Shown one piece after another: positions 52,264 to 59,173 of a DNA stretch of 64,000 nt. The notes below the pieces were generated by a model that was given only the letters and a program-made list of their open reading frames with translations, had not been told where the DNA came from and did not search any database. The stretch comes from Spirosoma aerolatum (GTDB lineage Bacteria > Bacteroidota > Bacteroidia > Cytophagales > Spirosomataceae): the NCBI RefSeq assembly GCF_002056795.1, contig NZ_CP020104.1, positions 4,597,501 to 4,661,500 of the forward strand, given 5' to 3'. The position numbers were made by a program, and so were the translations under genes. Position 1 is the first letter of the stretch; each line of letters opens with the position of its first letter.

Positions 52264-52887
52264 TTACTTCGGCAGAAGCGCTTTGATGTCGAACGAAGGC
52301 GTGTATAACGTAGCGTCAAAAGACCAACCATACGGTAATGACATGCTTACGTCATTCATGTTGTCCTTTTTTAAGCCATCGGAATACGTATCCGTAACCG
52401 TAATGTTTGTGGCATCAAATCCAGTACCATCCGAATTGGCAATGATTTGACCATAAACATTAATAAAAAAGACTTCAACCTTTGGCGCTGAGTCATTAGA
52501 TGATTCTGCCGTATAGCTTGATAAAGCTTTCATGGCAGCGCTACTTTTGTTGCGGAACGTCCCGACCGGGCGAATAACATTACCGCCACCGATAGAACCT
52601 AATCCACCAATGGTACTATTGTCATTTTCCCCCTCAATTGTGATTTCCGACTTGGGAAATGTCCACCCAGAGAATGCAGGAGTTAATGTGATTTTACCAT
52701 CATCCGTATCGGCTATCGCATCTGTCCAGTTGCTAGACGCCTTGATGGTGGTAGGTGTAAAAAGGGAGGAACCCTTGCGGTGTACAGCAAAAGCAATTAC
52801 CTGATCCCAGCGAATAGGGCAATCGGTAGATGGGATTGTCGTCAATGCCGATGACTTCGGACAGACGAACGGATTAAACTGGCCCAT
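52264..52887 (-). CDS. Probable major tail (tube) protein
   Basis: A 207-residue beta-rich protein (WDQVIAFAVHRKGSSLF... SGWTFPKSEITIEGENDNST...). It forms its own transcription unit, with a good promoter (52951-52979) before it and a strong hairpin after it, and shares the CAAAGGGGCTG leader with the capsid gene. A short, highly expressed structural gene is most likely the tail tube protein, although its position between terL and the portal is unusual. Confidence 0.58.
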   Translation of the reverse strand: MGQFNPFVCPKSSALTTIPSTDCPIRWDQVIAFAVHRKGSSLFTPTTIKASSNWTDAIADTDDGKITLTPAFSGWTFPKSEITIEGENDNSTIGGLGSIGGGNVIRPVGTFRNKSSAAMKALSSYTAESSNDSAPKVEVFFINVYGQIIANSDGTGFDATNITVTDTYSDGLKKDNMNDVSMSLPYGWSFDATLYTPSFDIKALLPK

Positions 52888-52910
52888 GAAGAGTGTCTAA
52901 TGCCGCCGGT

Positions 52911-52979
52911 CAGCCCCTTTGTCCGGTAATGGCGATAAGTGAAGATGTGGTAAAGATAAGCAAAAAATTAAATTCCAAA
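52911..52979 (-). promoter_or_regulatory. Promoter and leader of the putative tail-tube gene
   Basis: Reverse strand TTTG (52976-52979), 17 bases, then TATCTTTACCACA (52946-52958), close to TAnnTTTG. The leader contains CAAAGGGGCTG (52911-52921), 24 bases before the start. Confidence 0.6.
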
Positions 52980-52984
52980 CAGTT

Positions 52985-54334
52985 TTATCGGCCACTGCCG
53001 TAGCTTCGGTTTTGCGGCCGGTTAGGTCGGACTGGTGGAGGTGGTGTTGTATATAATTTCGTATCCACGTATCGAAAGGCGTCCATCAGGTGATTGTTTT
53101 TATCTTCTGGTTGGTCGGTCGGCTCCTTGTTGGCATCGAGTTGCCATCGGTACTCCTGATATTCATTTTCCAGGTCGTAACTATCATCGGTGTAATACAC
53201 CTCTAGCCCCTGTAAATGACGAATACCGAACAAAACAGAGTCAGCACCTTTTACAGCTGGATGAATATTGAATCCATCTCGAATCAGATCATCATTTGAC
53301 TTTGGCTCAGCACTATCTGGAACAATTACTTTTTTGCCGACACCAACGGCTTTCATGCGAGTAGCCAGTGATGCATTGCTAAGTCCAGGTTTGTAAATCA
53401 ATTGCCGAATCCATCGCTTGTTATTATGGGCTTTTACCTCAATGAGCGCAACTGGATCGGTAGAATATCCATAATCCAGACCATAGGCCGATGGATAAGG
53501 AATTGAGTCAAAGTCTTTAGCTGGAAATGGTCTCCAGTTCTTATAGATACGCCCCTTTGCCCCTTCTGACACTAATCCTAGTACTGTCGTATAATACCAG
53601 TCCGGCCGTGATATCTGATAACTCTCCAGATTGGCAACGAACGTAGGGTTGAGGTTTCTAAGGTTATCCTTGTATGTGGAAAAGATAGACAGAAAGTTGG
53701 GTATCTGTTTAGGCGTTGCGTGATAATACCCTTCAACTATATCGCCCTGATGATCAATTAAACTGGCTTCCTGTAAATTATAATATTTCTTGATCAGCCA
53801 GTGATTCTTTCGGGGTGGGTTGAAAAGCCGAATAATCTGGATATTACCCTTTTTGGTTCGAAAGCTATCATCCAGCTTCATGAACTCATCTTCTTCAACC
53901 TCTTCGGCTTCCTCAATAATTACATGCGTAGCGCCAGCGAGTGATTTTAACTTAGCCGTCTGCTTGCCAGACTGTTTTTTAAATCCTTTCGACAAAATGC
54001 GATTACCTGTAACCAGGTCCGTAATGGACATGTGATGATCGTTAACCAGAAAGCGGCTCGTTCGGCTTTTGTAATCAATTCCTTTTTCATCCATCCGGTC
54101 CAGCATGTCCCGAAAAAGCGACTCACGAACATCGTTGAGCACTTCACGCATCAGATATCCACGAAAGTAATCGGGTTGCTGGATCAGGTACAAAAAGTAG
54201 TCCGTAGCGAAATGCGAGCCACCCCGACCACGGCCACCCCAGCAATCAATATACCGGGCCTGCGTTGTGAATACGGGTTTATACAGCCGATTAAAAGTAA
54301 AGCGTGACTCGAAAATAACTGGCGAATCCGTCAT
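52985..54334 (-). CDS. terL: Terminase large subunit
   Basis: A 449-residue packaging motor. The ATPase domain has a deviant Walker A (CWGGRGRGGSHFAT, with no Lys-Ser/Thr pair) and Walker B VIIEEAEE near residue 140. The C-terminal RNase-H-like nuclease has its first acid in YGLDYGYSTDPVA and a late acid in NHLMDAFRY. It overlaps terS by 4 bases. It should cut and package phage DNA. Confidence 0.9.
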   Translation of the reverse strand: MTDSPVIFESRFTFNRLYKPVFTTQARYIDCWGGRGRGGSHFATDYFLYLIQQPDYFRGYLMREVLNDVRESLFRDMLDRMDEKGIDYKSRTSRFLVNDHHMSITDLVTGNRILSKGFKKQSGKQTAKLKSLAGATHVIIEEAEEVEEDEFMKLDDSFRTKKGNIQIIRLFNPPRKNHWLIKKYYNLQEASLIDHQGDIVEGYYHATPKQIPNFLSIFSTYKDNLRNLNPTFVANLESYQISRPDWYYTTVLGLVSEGAKGRIYKNWRPFPAKDFDSIPYPSAYGLDYGYSTDPVALIEVKAHNNKRWIRQLIYKPGLSNASLATRMKAVGVGKKVIVPDSAEPKSNDDLIRDGFNIHPAVKGADSVLFGIRHLQGLEVYYTDDSYDLENEYQEYRWQLDANKEPTDQPEDKNNHLMDAFRYVDTKLYTTPPPPVRPNRPQNRSYGSGR

Positions 54335-54900
54335 GACTTTTGACTATAGTCCTCGAAAACAACCCGATGCTGCGTAGGTATTGGCTTACCGCCCGTCGTA
54401 TGATCGGTTCGCTGAATGACTTTGCCATGTAACTCCAACATCAGCCGATTTGCTGCCATTGAATCGTAAAGCTCGATTTCAGTCCAAACCTCTTCGGTTG
54501 AGCCGCTGTCATCGTAGCGGGTCGTTACTTTCTGCTTAATTTTTTTGATGAGGTGCATGTAGTCTTTAGCCTCCTCATGAGCTAGATTGATCGTGACCCG
54601 GCCCGATTCATTGATCTTCAGAAAGTGCGACATTGTGCCCCGCGCAAAGTCCGATATACGCTGCGTCGATTCGCCAACAGTCATGAAGTAGGCGCTCAGA
54701 TAGGCATTAATGGCTCCTAAAATCTGAGGTTTTCTGAGGTTTTCATACCCCATTTCGTCATCAGAGTTTTCCGAATATCCCGCATCGCGTGCGGCTTTAG
54801 CTGCGTTTCTGGTTTTACAATACTCCTCTACAAACCGCCTTTGCTTATCCGTCAATCCATCGTACCAGGGCTTTTCAGTTTCATTGGACTGTTCATCCAT
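54331..54900 (-). CDS. terS: Terminase small subunit
   Basis: A 189-residue protein of the Terminase_2 type: LTDKQRRFVEEYCKTRNAAKAARDAGY forms the N-terminal DNA-binding helices, followed by a helical oligomerisation region (FMTVGESTQRISDFARGTMS). It recognises the packaging site and hands DNA to TerL. A CACTAATTCTAAAA motif lies 7 bases before its start. The first IS200-like element begins 53 bases upstream. Confidence 0.88.
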   Translation of the reverse strand: MDEQSNETEKPWYDGLTDKQRRFVEEYCKTRNAAKAARDAGYSENSDDEMGYENLRKPQILGAINAYLSAYFMTVGESTQRISDFARGTMSHFLKINESGRVTINLAHEEAKDYMHLIKKIKQKVTTRYDDSGSTEEVWTEIELYDSMAANRLMLELHGKVIQRTDHTTGGKPIPTQHRVVFEDYSQKS

Positions 54901-54907
54901 ATCCTTC

Positions 54908-54921
54908 TTTTAGAATTAGTG
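54908..54921 (-). promoter_or_regulatory. CACTAATTCTAAAA leader motif of terS
   Basis: Exact copy on the reverse strand, ending 7 bases before the terS start. Confidence 0.6.
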
Positions 54922-55059
54922 ATCACTTACACAAACTTATCGATTTTATTGTCACTTTGGGGGAATGGGAGAAAAACCCTCAGCTTTAGCTGAACGCTTT
55001 AGCTTCACGTTTTAGAGTTTCACTACCGTTAAATCAATCATGCAAAAATATTTTCGATA

Positions 55060-55116
55060 TAAGGTGAAAATTTTAACCTAAATACTTGTAGGGTTAAAAT
55101 TTTCACCTTACCTTTG
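55060..55116 (+). promoter_or_regulatory. 19-bp inverted repeat over a promoter (cargo operon of element 1)
   Basis: TAAGGTGAAAATTTTAACC at 55060-55078 and its exact complement at 55092-55110, 13 bases between. A promoter TTG (55086-55088), 20 bases, TACCTTTG (55109-55116) lies inside and at the edge of the repeat, so a bound dimer or RNA hairpin would control the operon. Confidence 0.68.
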
Positions 55117-55144
55117 ATGCATACTTAAACACAACAACAACAAA

Positions 55145-55408
55145 ATGGCAATGCTCAAAGGTACAGTAACAGTAAATGGCAAAACATTCGGACTGAAAGC
55201 TCCCCTTGCTAATGATAGTAAACTGGTTTATAGCAATACAAAAGCTGCTATTCACGACAAGTTAGTTGCAATCATCCATCGCGAAACAGGATTGGTTCAG
55301 CCACAAATGGACCCTATCAATGACCCCTGGATGGAAGCATTTACGGAATACAATGAAAAGATTGCGCCCATTGCTGCTACTATAAAGTTCACCACAATCG
55401 AAGAATAG
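55145..55408 (+). CDS. Cargo protein of element 1
   Basis: An 87-residue protein (MAMLKGTVTVNGKTFGLKAP...) with a beta-strand start and helical end. No family is recognised. It is the first gene after the palindromic promoter and is followed after 2 bases by the HTH-like gene, so both form one operon inside the transposon. Confidence 0.65.
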   Translation: MAMLKGTVTVNGKTFGLKAPLANDSKLVYSNTKAAIHDKLVAIIHRETGLVQPQMDPINDPWMEAFTEYNEKIAPIAATIKFTTIEE

Positions 55409-55410
55409 CC

Positions 55411-55905
55411 ATGAAACTTGACTCATACCAAAAGAGATACGCAGACCGATTAGCTGACTTGCTGGTTTCCAATCCTGAATCGTTCCGCAAAATGGCGGAA
55501 CGTTATCAAGATAAGCGGTACAATTTTACGCGACCTCATCAGCTTCGTGACTTCATTGAAGCTAACTATACCCTTGACGGTTTTGATCTTGAAGGACACT
55601 TGCCTGATACAACCGATAGCACCTATATTTTTCATGTTTTTGTTGAAGTATATGAGCGATTAGGGGACGCCAAAAAGCCTATTGCGGACCCTTCTTATGA
55701 GTGGATTACTCATCCTGCTATCAGCAAAAGCTATGTTGCTCAACAAATGGGTATGAGCCCTCAAACGTTTGATAAAAAGCTCAAAGAAATAGGCGCTAAC
55801 AAATTCAGCATTGAGGAGATAGTCAAACTCGCTCAGGTTAGAGAGCAAATCATAGAGGGCTTGCGCCCTCAAACAGTCAAATTTGACGATGCTCCACTAC
55901 CGTAA
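55411..55905 (+). CDS. HTH-like cargo protein of element 1
   Basis: A 164-residue protein. Residues 115-140 (AISKSYVAQQMGMSPQTFDKKLKEIG) fit a helix-turn-helix. It could be the regulator that binds the 19-bp inverted repeat upstream. Its end overlaps the start of TnpA by 17 bases, tying cargo and transposase expression together. Confidence 0.65.
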   Translation: MKLDSYQKRYADRLADLLVSNPESFRKMAERYQDKRYNFTRPHQLRDFIEANYTLDGFDLEGHLPDTTDSTYIFHVFVEVYERLGDAKKPIADPSYEWITHPAISKSYVAQQMGMSPQTFDKKLKEIGANKFSIEEIVKLAQVREQIIEGLRPQTVKFDDAPLP

Positions 55906-56332
55906 GACCTCGCATAGCACTTACGATATAAAGTACCATATCGTGTGGATTACGAAGTATCGCAAACAAGTAATGGTTGGTAAGGTCGCAGAGAATGTAC
56001 GATCAATATTACGCGAAATCTGTAAACAGAACGAAGTTGAAATATTAGCAGGGCACGTTTCAAAAGATCATGTTCACCTGTTTGTATCAGTTCCGCCTTA
56101 CATAAGTGTCTCTGATCTCGTACAATCCCTGAAAGGCAAAAGCTCACGTAAACTATTATCGACCGATAAGAACCTAGCCAAGCAGTTTTGGGGTCGGCAT
56201 TTGTGGGCAAGAGGCTATTTCGCGGCATCGTCTGGTAACGTTACTGATGAGGTTGTAAAGCAGTATATCGATACTCAGGATTTACAGCAATCATCCGATG
56301 ACAATTTTAAAATCGGCGAAGTAGTCCGGTAG
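55889..56332 (+). CDS. tnpA: IS200/IS605 family transposase TnpA, copy 1
   Basis: A 147-residue Y1 HUH transposase. The metal-binding motif is His61-Val-His63 (KDHVHLFVS) and the nucleophile Tyr126 (VVKQYIDTQD). It moves single-stranded DNA by recognising the subterminal hairpins. The ATG at 55889 is chosen over a TTG at 55883. The protein is almost the same as copy 2, but the genes differ at many third codon positions. Confidence 0.93.
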   Translation: MLHYRKTSHSTYDIKYHIVWITKYRKQVMVGKVAENVRSILREICKQNEVEILAGHVSKDHVHLFVSVPPYISVSDLVQSLKGKSSRKLLSTDKNLAKQFWGRHLWARGYFAASSGNVTDEVVKQYIDTQDLQQSSDDNFKIGEVVR

Positions 56333-56421
56333 AGTTAACTTTAGTAGGCTTTCAGCCTAAAAGGTGAATCTACCGGCTTTAGCCGGTCAGTCATTCAATT
56401 TGCAATGCGGGGAATGGAGAC

Positions 56422-56649
56422 TTGTATTTACGTGTGTCGGGCCACTACATCAAACGTCGGGTCGGTGTTGGCTGGTCACTCACAACAGTCGATCAGCTCC
56501 CCCCTGACATCAACTGGAGTCCGCTGCACTATAAGCAGTTTGATACGATGGTGCCCTATCTGATTAAAGAGGGGCTACTCCCCGAAAATGTCGAGTTCAC
56601 AGGGGAGCGGCCAGCGCCGAAATCGTCAGAAGAGCAGGTTACTCAGTAG
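56422..56649 (+). CDS. Small ORF between the two transposons
   Basis: A 75-residue ORF (YLRVSGHYIKRRVGVGWSLT ... GLLPENVEFTGERPAPKSSE) starting with TTG. The frame stays open upstream through the end of element 1, so the 5' part may be lost or the start uncertain. A 37-base piece of its 3' end (56575-56611) recurs at 59114-59150. Function unknown. Confidence 0.45.
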   Translation: MYLRVSGHYIKRRVGVGWSLTTVDQLPPDINWSPLHYKQFDTMVPYLIKEGLLPENVEFTGERPAPKSSEEQVTQ

Positions 56650-56679
56650 CGTTTTAAAGCATACTGTTTTCTCATTGTC
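56626..56679 (-). pseudogene. 3' part of a small gene split by element 2
   Basis: Reverse strand encodes DNEKTVCFKTLLSNLLF and a stop. Joined to codon 29 of the fragment at 58257-58343 after removing 56680-58256, it restores a 46-residue frame without any added or lost base. Confidence 0.68.
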
Positions 56680-56788
56680 AGTTTTTGGGAGTGGGAGAGA
56701 AACCCCCGGCTTTAGGTGGAAACTTTAGTTAAATTATTAGGATATATTATTGATATTCAGTATTTTAACTGCTCAAATACACCTCGAA

Positions 56789-57580
56789 ATGCTTCAAGTA
56801 AATTCGATATATCAAGGCGATTGTCTGGAATTAATGAAGGGTATTGCAGATAAAAGTATTGACATGATACTCTGCGATTTACCCTACGGAACCACTAAAA
56901 ACAAGTGGGATACCATTATACCGTTTGAGCCTTTGTGGTCGCATTATGAGCGAATCATCAAGGATAATGGAGCAATGGTTTTTACGGCTGCTCAACCGTT
57001 CACAACTCAATTGATTAACAGTAATCTTAAGCTGTTCAAATACACGTTGACTTGGGAAAAGACCTTGCCAACTGGCTTTTTGAATGCGAAGAAGCAACCC
57101 CTTCGTTGTCACGAGGACATCGTTGTGTTTTATAAAAAACAGCCTGTGTACAATCCTCAGAAAACAAAAGTTGCGCGGAAAGACGTAGGCCGGGTTCGTA
57201 AAAATTCTGGAGCATGGGAGGGATATAATGAGTTTCGCCGAGATGATTGGCAGTGGAAAGAAAGTGGCACTCGCTATCCCACAAGCGTTGTTAAGATTTC
57301 CAACTGGAACGGGGCCCTGTTCGGCGATAACAGCAAAGCCACTCAGCATCCTACGCAAAAACCAGTACCCTTGTTCCGCTATTTCATTGAGACCTATACC
57401 AATCCAGGAATGATTGTATTGGACAACTGCGTAGGCAGTGGAACTACAGCCATTGCCTGTATCGAAACGGGGCGTGACTTTATCGTGATGGAGAAAGATG
57501 CAGGGCATTTTTCTAAAGCAAAACACCGAATTGAACATGCAACATTACAGAAAGACTTCACACTCGACCTACGATATTAA
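56789..57580 (+). CDS. Orphan DNA methyltransferase (N6/N4, beta class)
   Basis: A 263-residue enzyme. The catalytic motif IV is DLPY at residues 30-33 and the SAM-binding motif I is GSGTT at 216-220; this order is the beta class of N6-adenine/N4-cytosine methylases. The ATG at 56789 (MLQVNSIYQGDCLELMKG) is chosen over an upstream TTG. No restriction nuclease lies nearby. It overlaps tnpA by 44 bases. The target site cannot be read. Confidence 0.9.
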   Translation: MLQVNSIYQGDCLELMKGIADKSIDMILCDLPYGTTKNKWDTIIPFEPLWSHYERIIKDNGAMVFTAAQPFTTQLINSNLKLFKYTLTWEKTLPTGFLNAKKQPLRCHEDIVVFYKKQPVYNPQKTKVARKDVGRVRKNSGAWEGYNEFRRDDWQWKESGTRYPTSVVKISNWNGALFGDNSKATQHPTQKPVPLFRYFIETYTNPGMIVLDNCVGSGTTAIACIETGRDFIVMEKDAGHFSKAKHRIEHATLQKDFTLDLRY

Positions 57581-57977
57581 GTATCACATCGTATGGATTA
57601 CGAAGTATCGAAAACAGGTGATGGTGGGCCAGGTCGCTGAAAATGTTCGTTCAATTCTTCGTGAAATCTGTAAACAGAATGAGGTTGAAATACTCGCTGG
57701 TCATGTAAGTAAAGACCACGTTCACCTGTTCGTATCGGTTCCACCTTACATAAGTGTATCGGATTTAGTGCAAGCCCTGAAAGGTAAATCATCACGCAAG
57801 CTCTTATCGACAGATAAGAACCTAGCGAAAATGTTTTGGGGTCGGCACCTGTGGGCAAGAGGCTATTTCGCGGCTTCATCGGGTAATGTGACGGACGAGG
57901 TGGTAAAACACTATATCGAAACGCAGGACTTACAAACTACTGGAACGGATAATTTTAAAATCGGCGAAAACCCATAA
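57537..57977 (+). CDS. tnpA: IS200/IS605 family transposase TnpA, copy 2
   Basis: A 146-residue Y1 transposase with the same HUH (KDHVHLFVS) and Tyr (VVKHYIETQD) motifs as copy 1, and about nine in ten residues identical over the first 130. Many synonymous differences show that the two are distinct, separately maintained elements. Translation starts inside the methyltransferase gene. Confidence 0.93.
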   Translation: MQHYRKTSHSTYDIKYHIVWITKYRKQVMVGQVAENVRSILREICKQNEVEILAGHVSKDHVHLFVSVPPYISVSDLVQALKGKSSRKLLSTDKNLAKMFWGRHLWARGYFAASSGNVTDEVVKHYIETQDLQTTGTDNFKIGENP

Positions 57978-57989
57978 TTCTTAACAACT

Positions 57990-58193
57990 ATGACTCTCAA
58001 GGAAGCATTAGAAAATATTGGTAAACCTGTTTGGGTTCGATTCGATAATGGAATTGATTCCTGCACCTTAATTCGATTAGATCCTGATTTAGACGATACT
58101 GCGATAGTAAAAACTGACTTGGGCGGTCAAATTATAGGGGCTGTGGACTTAGATTTAATTTGGATTCGTCAACCAACTCGCAAAGGCTGGTAG
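57990..58193 (+). CDS. Small cargo protein of element 2
   Basis: A 67-residue acidic beta-rich protein (MTLKEALENIGKPVWVRFDN...), 12 bases after tnpA. Element 1 has no equivalent. No family is recognised. Confidence 0.62.
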   Translation: MTLKEALENIGKPVWVRFDNGIDSCTLIRLDPDLDDTAIVKTDLGGQIIGAVDLDLIWIRQPTRKGW

Positions 58194-58256
58194 ACTCATC
58201 AAGTGCGCTTTATCGTATTTCGTGAATCTACCGGCTTTAGCCGGTCAGTCGTTCAA

Positions 58257-58343
58257 TTGAGAAATAACTTCTGAAAAACAAGAAATTGCATTAACGTTCA
58301 AGGTCATTTTGCCTCCTCCCTCGGTAGTGAGTTCAATAAACAT
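58257..58343 (-). pseudogene. 5' part of a small FlbD-like gene split by element 2
   Basis: Reverse strand encodes 29 codons, MFIELTTEGGGKMTLNVNAI then SCFSEVISQ, ending at the transposon. The start 'MFIELT...GGKMTLNVNAIS' resembles small FlbD-like proteins of prophages. The rest lies at 56626-56679. Confidence 0.68.
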
Positions 58344-58403
58344 ATCGATATAGATTAAGGTGTTGAAAGGCTTCAAATGTAATTATTTTCTATTGCCTTT
58401 CTC

Positions 58404-58583
58404 TTACTCCTCAAAGATCATCTTTACCAGCCCCAGCCCTACCCCAACCAGCCAGCCCAGCACAACGCGAACCGAAACAGACGGCTTCGAGTCGATCAGC
58501 TGACAGGTCAGTAGAATCAGGATGCAGACAGTGATGATGGTTAGCGAGTGAAAAGAAGAGGGAATCGGGTAGTGGTGGATCAT
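58404..58583 (-). CDS. 59-residue membrane protein
   Basis: Encodes MIHHYPIPSSFHSLTIITVC and on to a stop at 58404, with two hydrophobic spans. Its ATG overlaps the stop of the preceding gene (ATGA), which favours this frame over the other open frame at 58411-58599. Function unknown. Confidence 0.6.
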   Translation of the reverse strand: MIHHYPIPSSFHSLTIITVCILILLTCQLIDSKPSVSVRVVLGWLVGVGLGLVKMIFEE

Positions 58584-58804
58584 GGCGCTTGAACAGCATG
58601 GATTACTGCCTTAAGTAGTTCTTCATTGCTAATGCTTTGAGGCATGGTAACAATATTCGCATCTAGTTCTTTTGGATTCCAGACGAATACGCATACTTTC
58701 CAGTTGGGCGCAAAATTGCGTAGCGTCCATTCAACTTGCTGCGCATGACTTACAAGCTCGTTCTGTAAGAGCTGTAGTCTGTGCTTACTTTCTTCCTCTT
58801 CCAT
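58580..58804 (-). CDS. Small phage protein
   Basis: A 74-residue protein with a helical charged N-terminus (MEEEESKHRLQLLQNELVSH) and no recognised domain. It is coupled to the next gene by an ATGA overlap. Confidence 0.62.
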   Translation of the reverse strand: MEEEESKHRLQLLQNELVSHAQQVEWTLRNFAPNWKVCVFVWNPKELDANIVTMPQSISNEELLKAVIHAVQAP

Positions 58805-58848
58805 TCTTTTTTCAGGTTTATCCGGCGTCCATCGGAGCGGGCGTGGTG

Positions 58849-59076
58849 TTAGTTGAAATCTGTGGGGAGCATAGGCTTAGGCAACTCCATCCAATGTGTT
58901 ATTTCTTTGGCGTACATATATACATCCCCATAGCTATCCATAGGGCCTATTTCATCGCATCGAACAACAGAAGTAAATGCAACCGGCGCAATGGGTTCAC
59001 GACGGGTAACACTAACGATAACTGTGCCACTGGTAGGTAGTGGCTGCTTTTTTATGTCAATCCAATATTCTTTCAT
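58849..59076 (-). CDS. DUF551-like protein
   Basis: A 75-residue protein that ends with EITHWMELPKPM, the signature of DUF551 proteins, and begins with a strand W-I-D-I-K-K-x-P-L-P. Small DUF551 proteins are frequent in phage early regions; function unknown. Confidence 0.78.
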   Translation of the reverse strand: MKEYWIDIKKQPLPTSGTVIVSVTRREPIAPVAFTSVVRCDEIGPMDSYGDVYMYAKEITHWMELPKPMLPTDFN

Positions 59077-59109
59077 CTTCTTAGTCCTGTTTAATGGTCA
59101 ATTCGGCTT

Positions 59110-59173
59110 AAAACTACTCCCTGAAAATGTCGAGTTCACAGGGGAGCGGCTAGATCCGAAGACTTCAGAATAA
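59110..59173 (+). pseudogene. Duplicated fragment of the ORF at 56422-56649
   Basis: Reads KLLPENVEFTGERLDPKTSE and a stop on the forward strand; 36 of 37 bases at 59114-59150 match 56575-56611. Only this tail is present, so it is a remnant or a shared small element. Confidence 0.5.

Larger units (their letters stand above)
54954..56398 (+). mobile_element. IS200/IS605-type element 1 with two cargo genes
   Basis: The left flank ends ATTGTC, as for element 2. The left end has hairpin TCAGC-TTTA-GCTGA (54980-54993). The right end has hairpin ACCGGC-TTTA-GCCGGT (56372-56387) and closes with TTCAA at 56398. It encodes an 87-residue protein, an HTH-like protein and a TnpA. No target duplication is seen, as expected for Y1 transposases. 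There is no tnpB. Confidence 0.78.
56680..58256 (+). mobile_element. IS200/IS605-type element 2 with DNA methyltransferase cargo
   Basis: 1577 bp. The boundaries are fixed by the split gene: ATTGTC precedes the left end and the right end closes with TTCAA. The right-end hairpin (58230-58245) is the same as in element 1; the left-end hairpin (about 56703-56719) is imperfect. It encodes a methyltransferase, TnpA and a 67-residue protein, and no TnpB. Confidence 0.82.

Noticed and set aside
24857..54900. Diversity-generating retroelement acting on the fibre genes
   Set aside because: No reverse transcriptase and no template/variable repeat pair were seen.
56789..57580. Complete restriction-modification system
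   Set aside because: Only the methyltransferase is present; neither neighbour looks like a restriction endonuclease.
58411..58599. 62-residue reverse-strand ORF
   Set aside because: The overlapping 59-residue ORF at 58404-58583 has membrane-protein character and an ATGA coupling to its upstream neighbour, which this one lacks.
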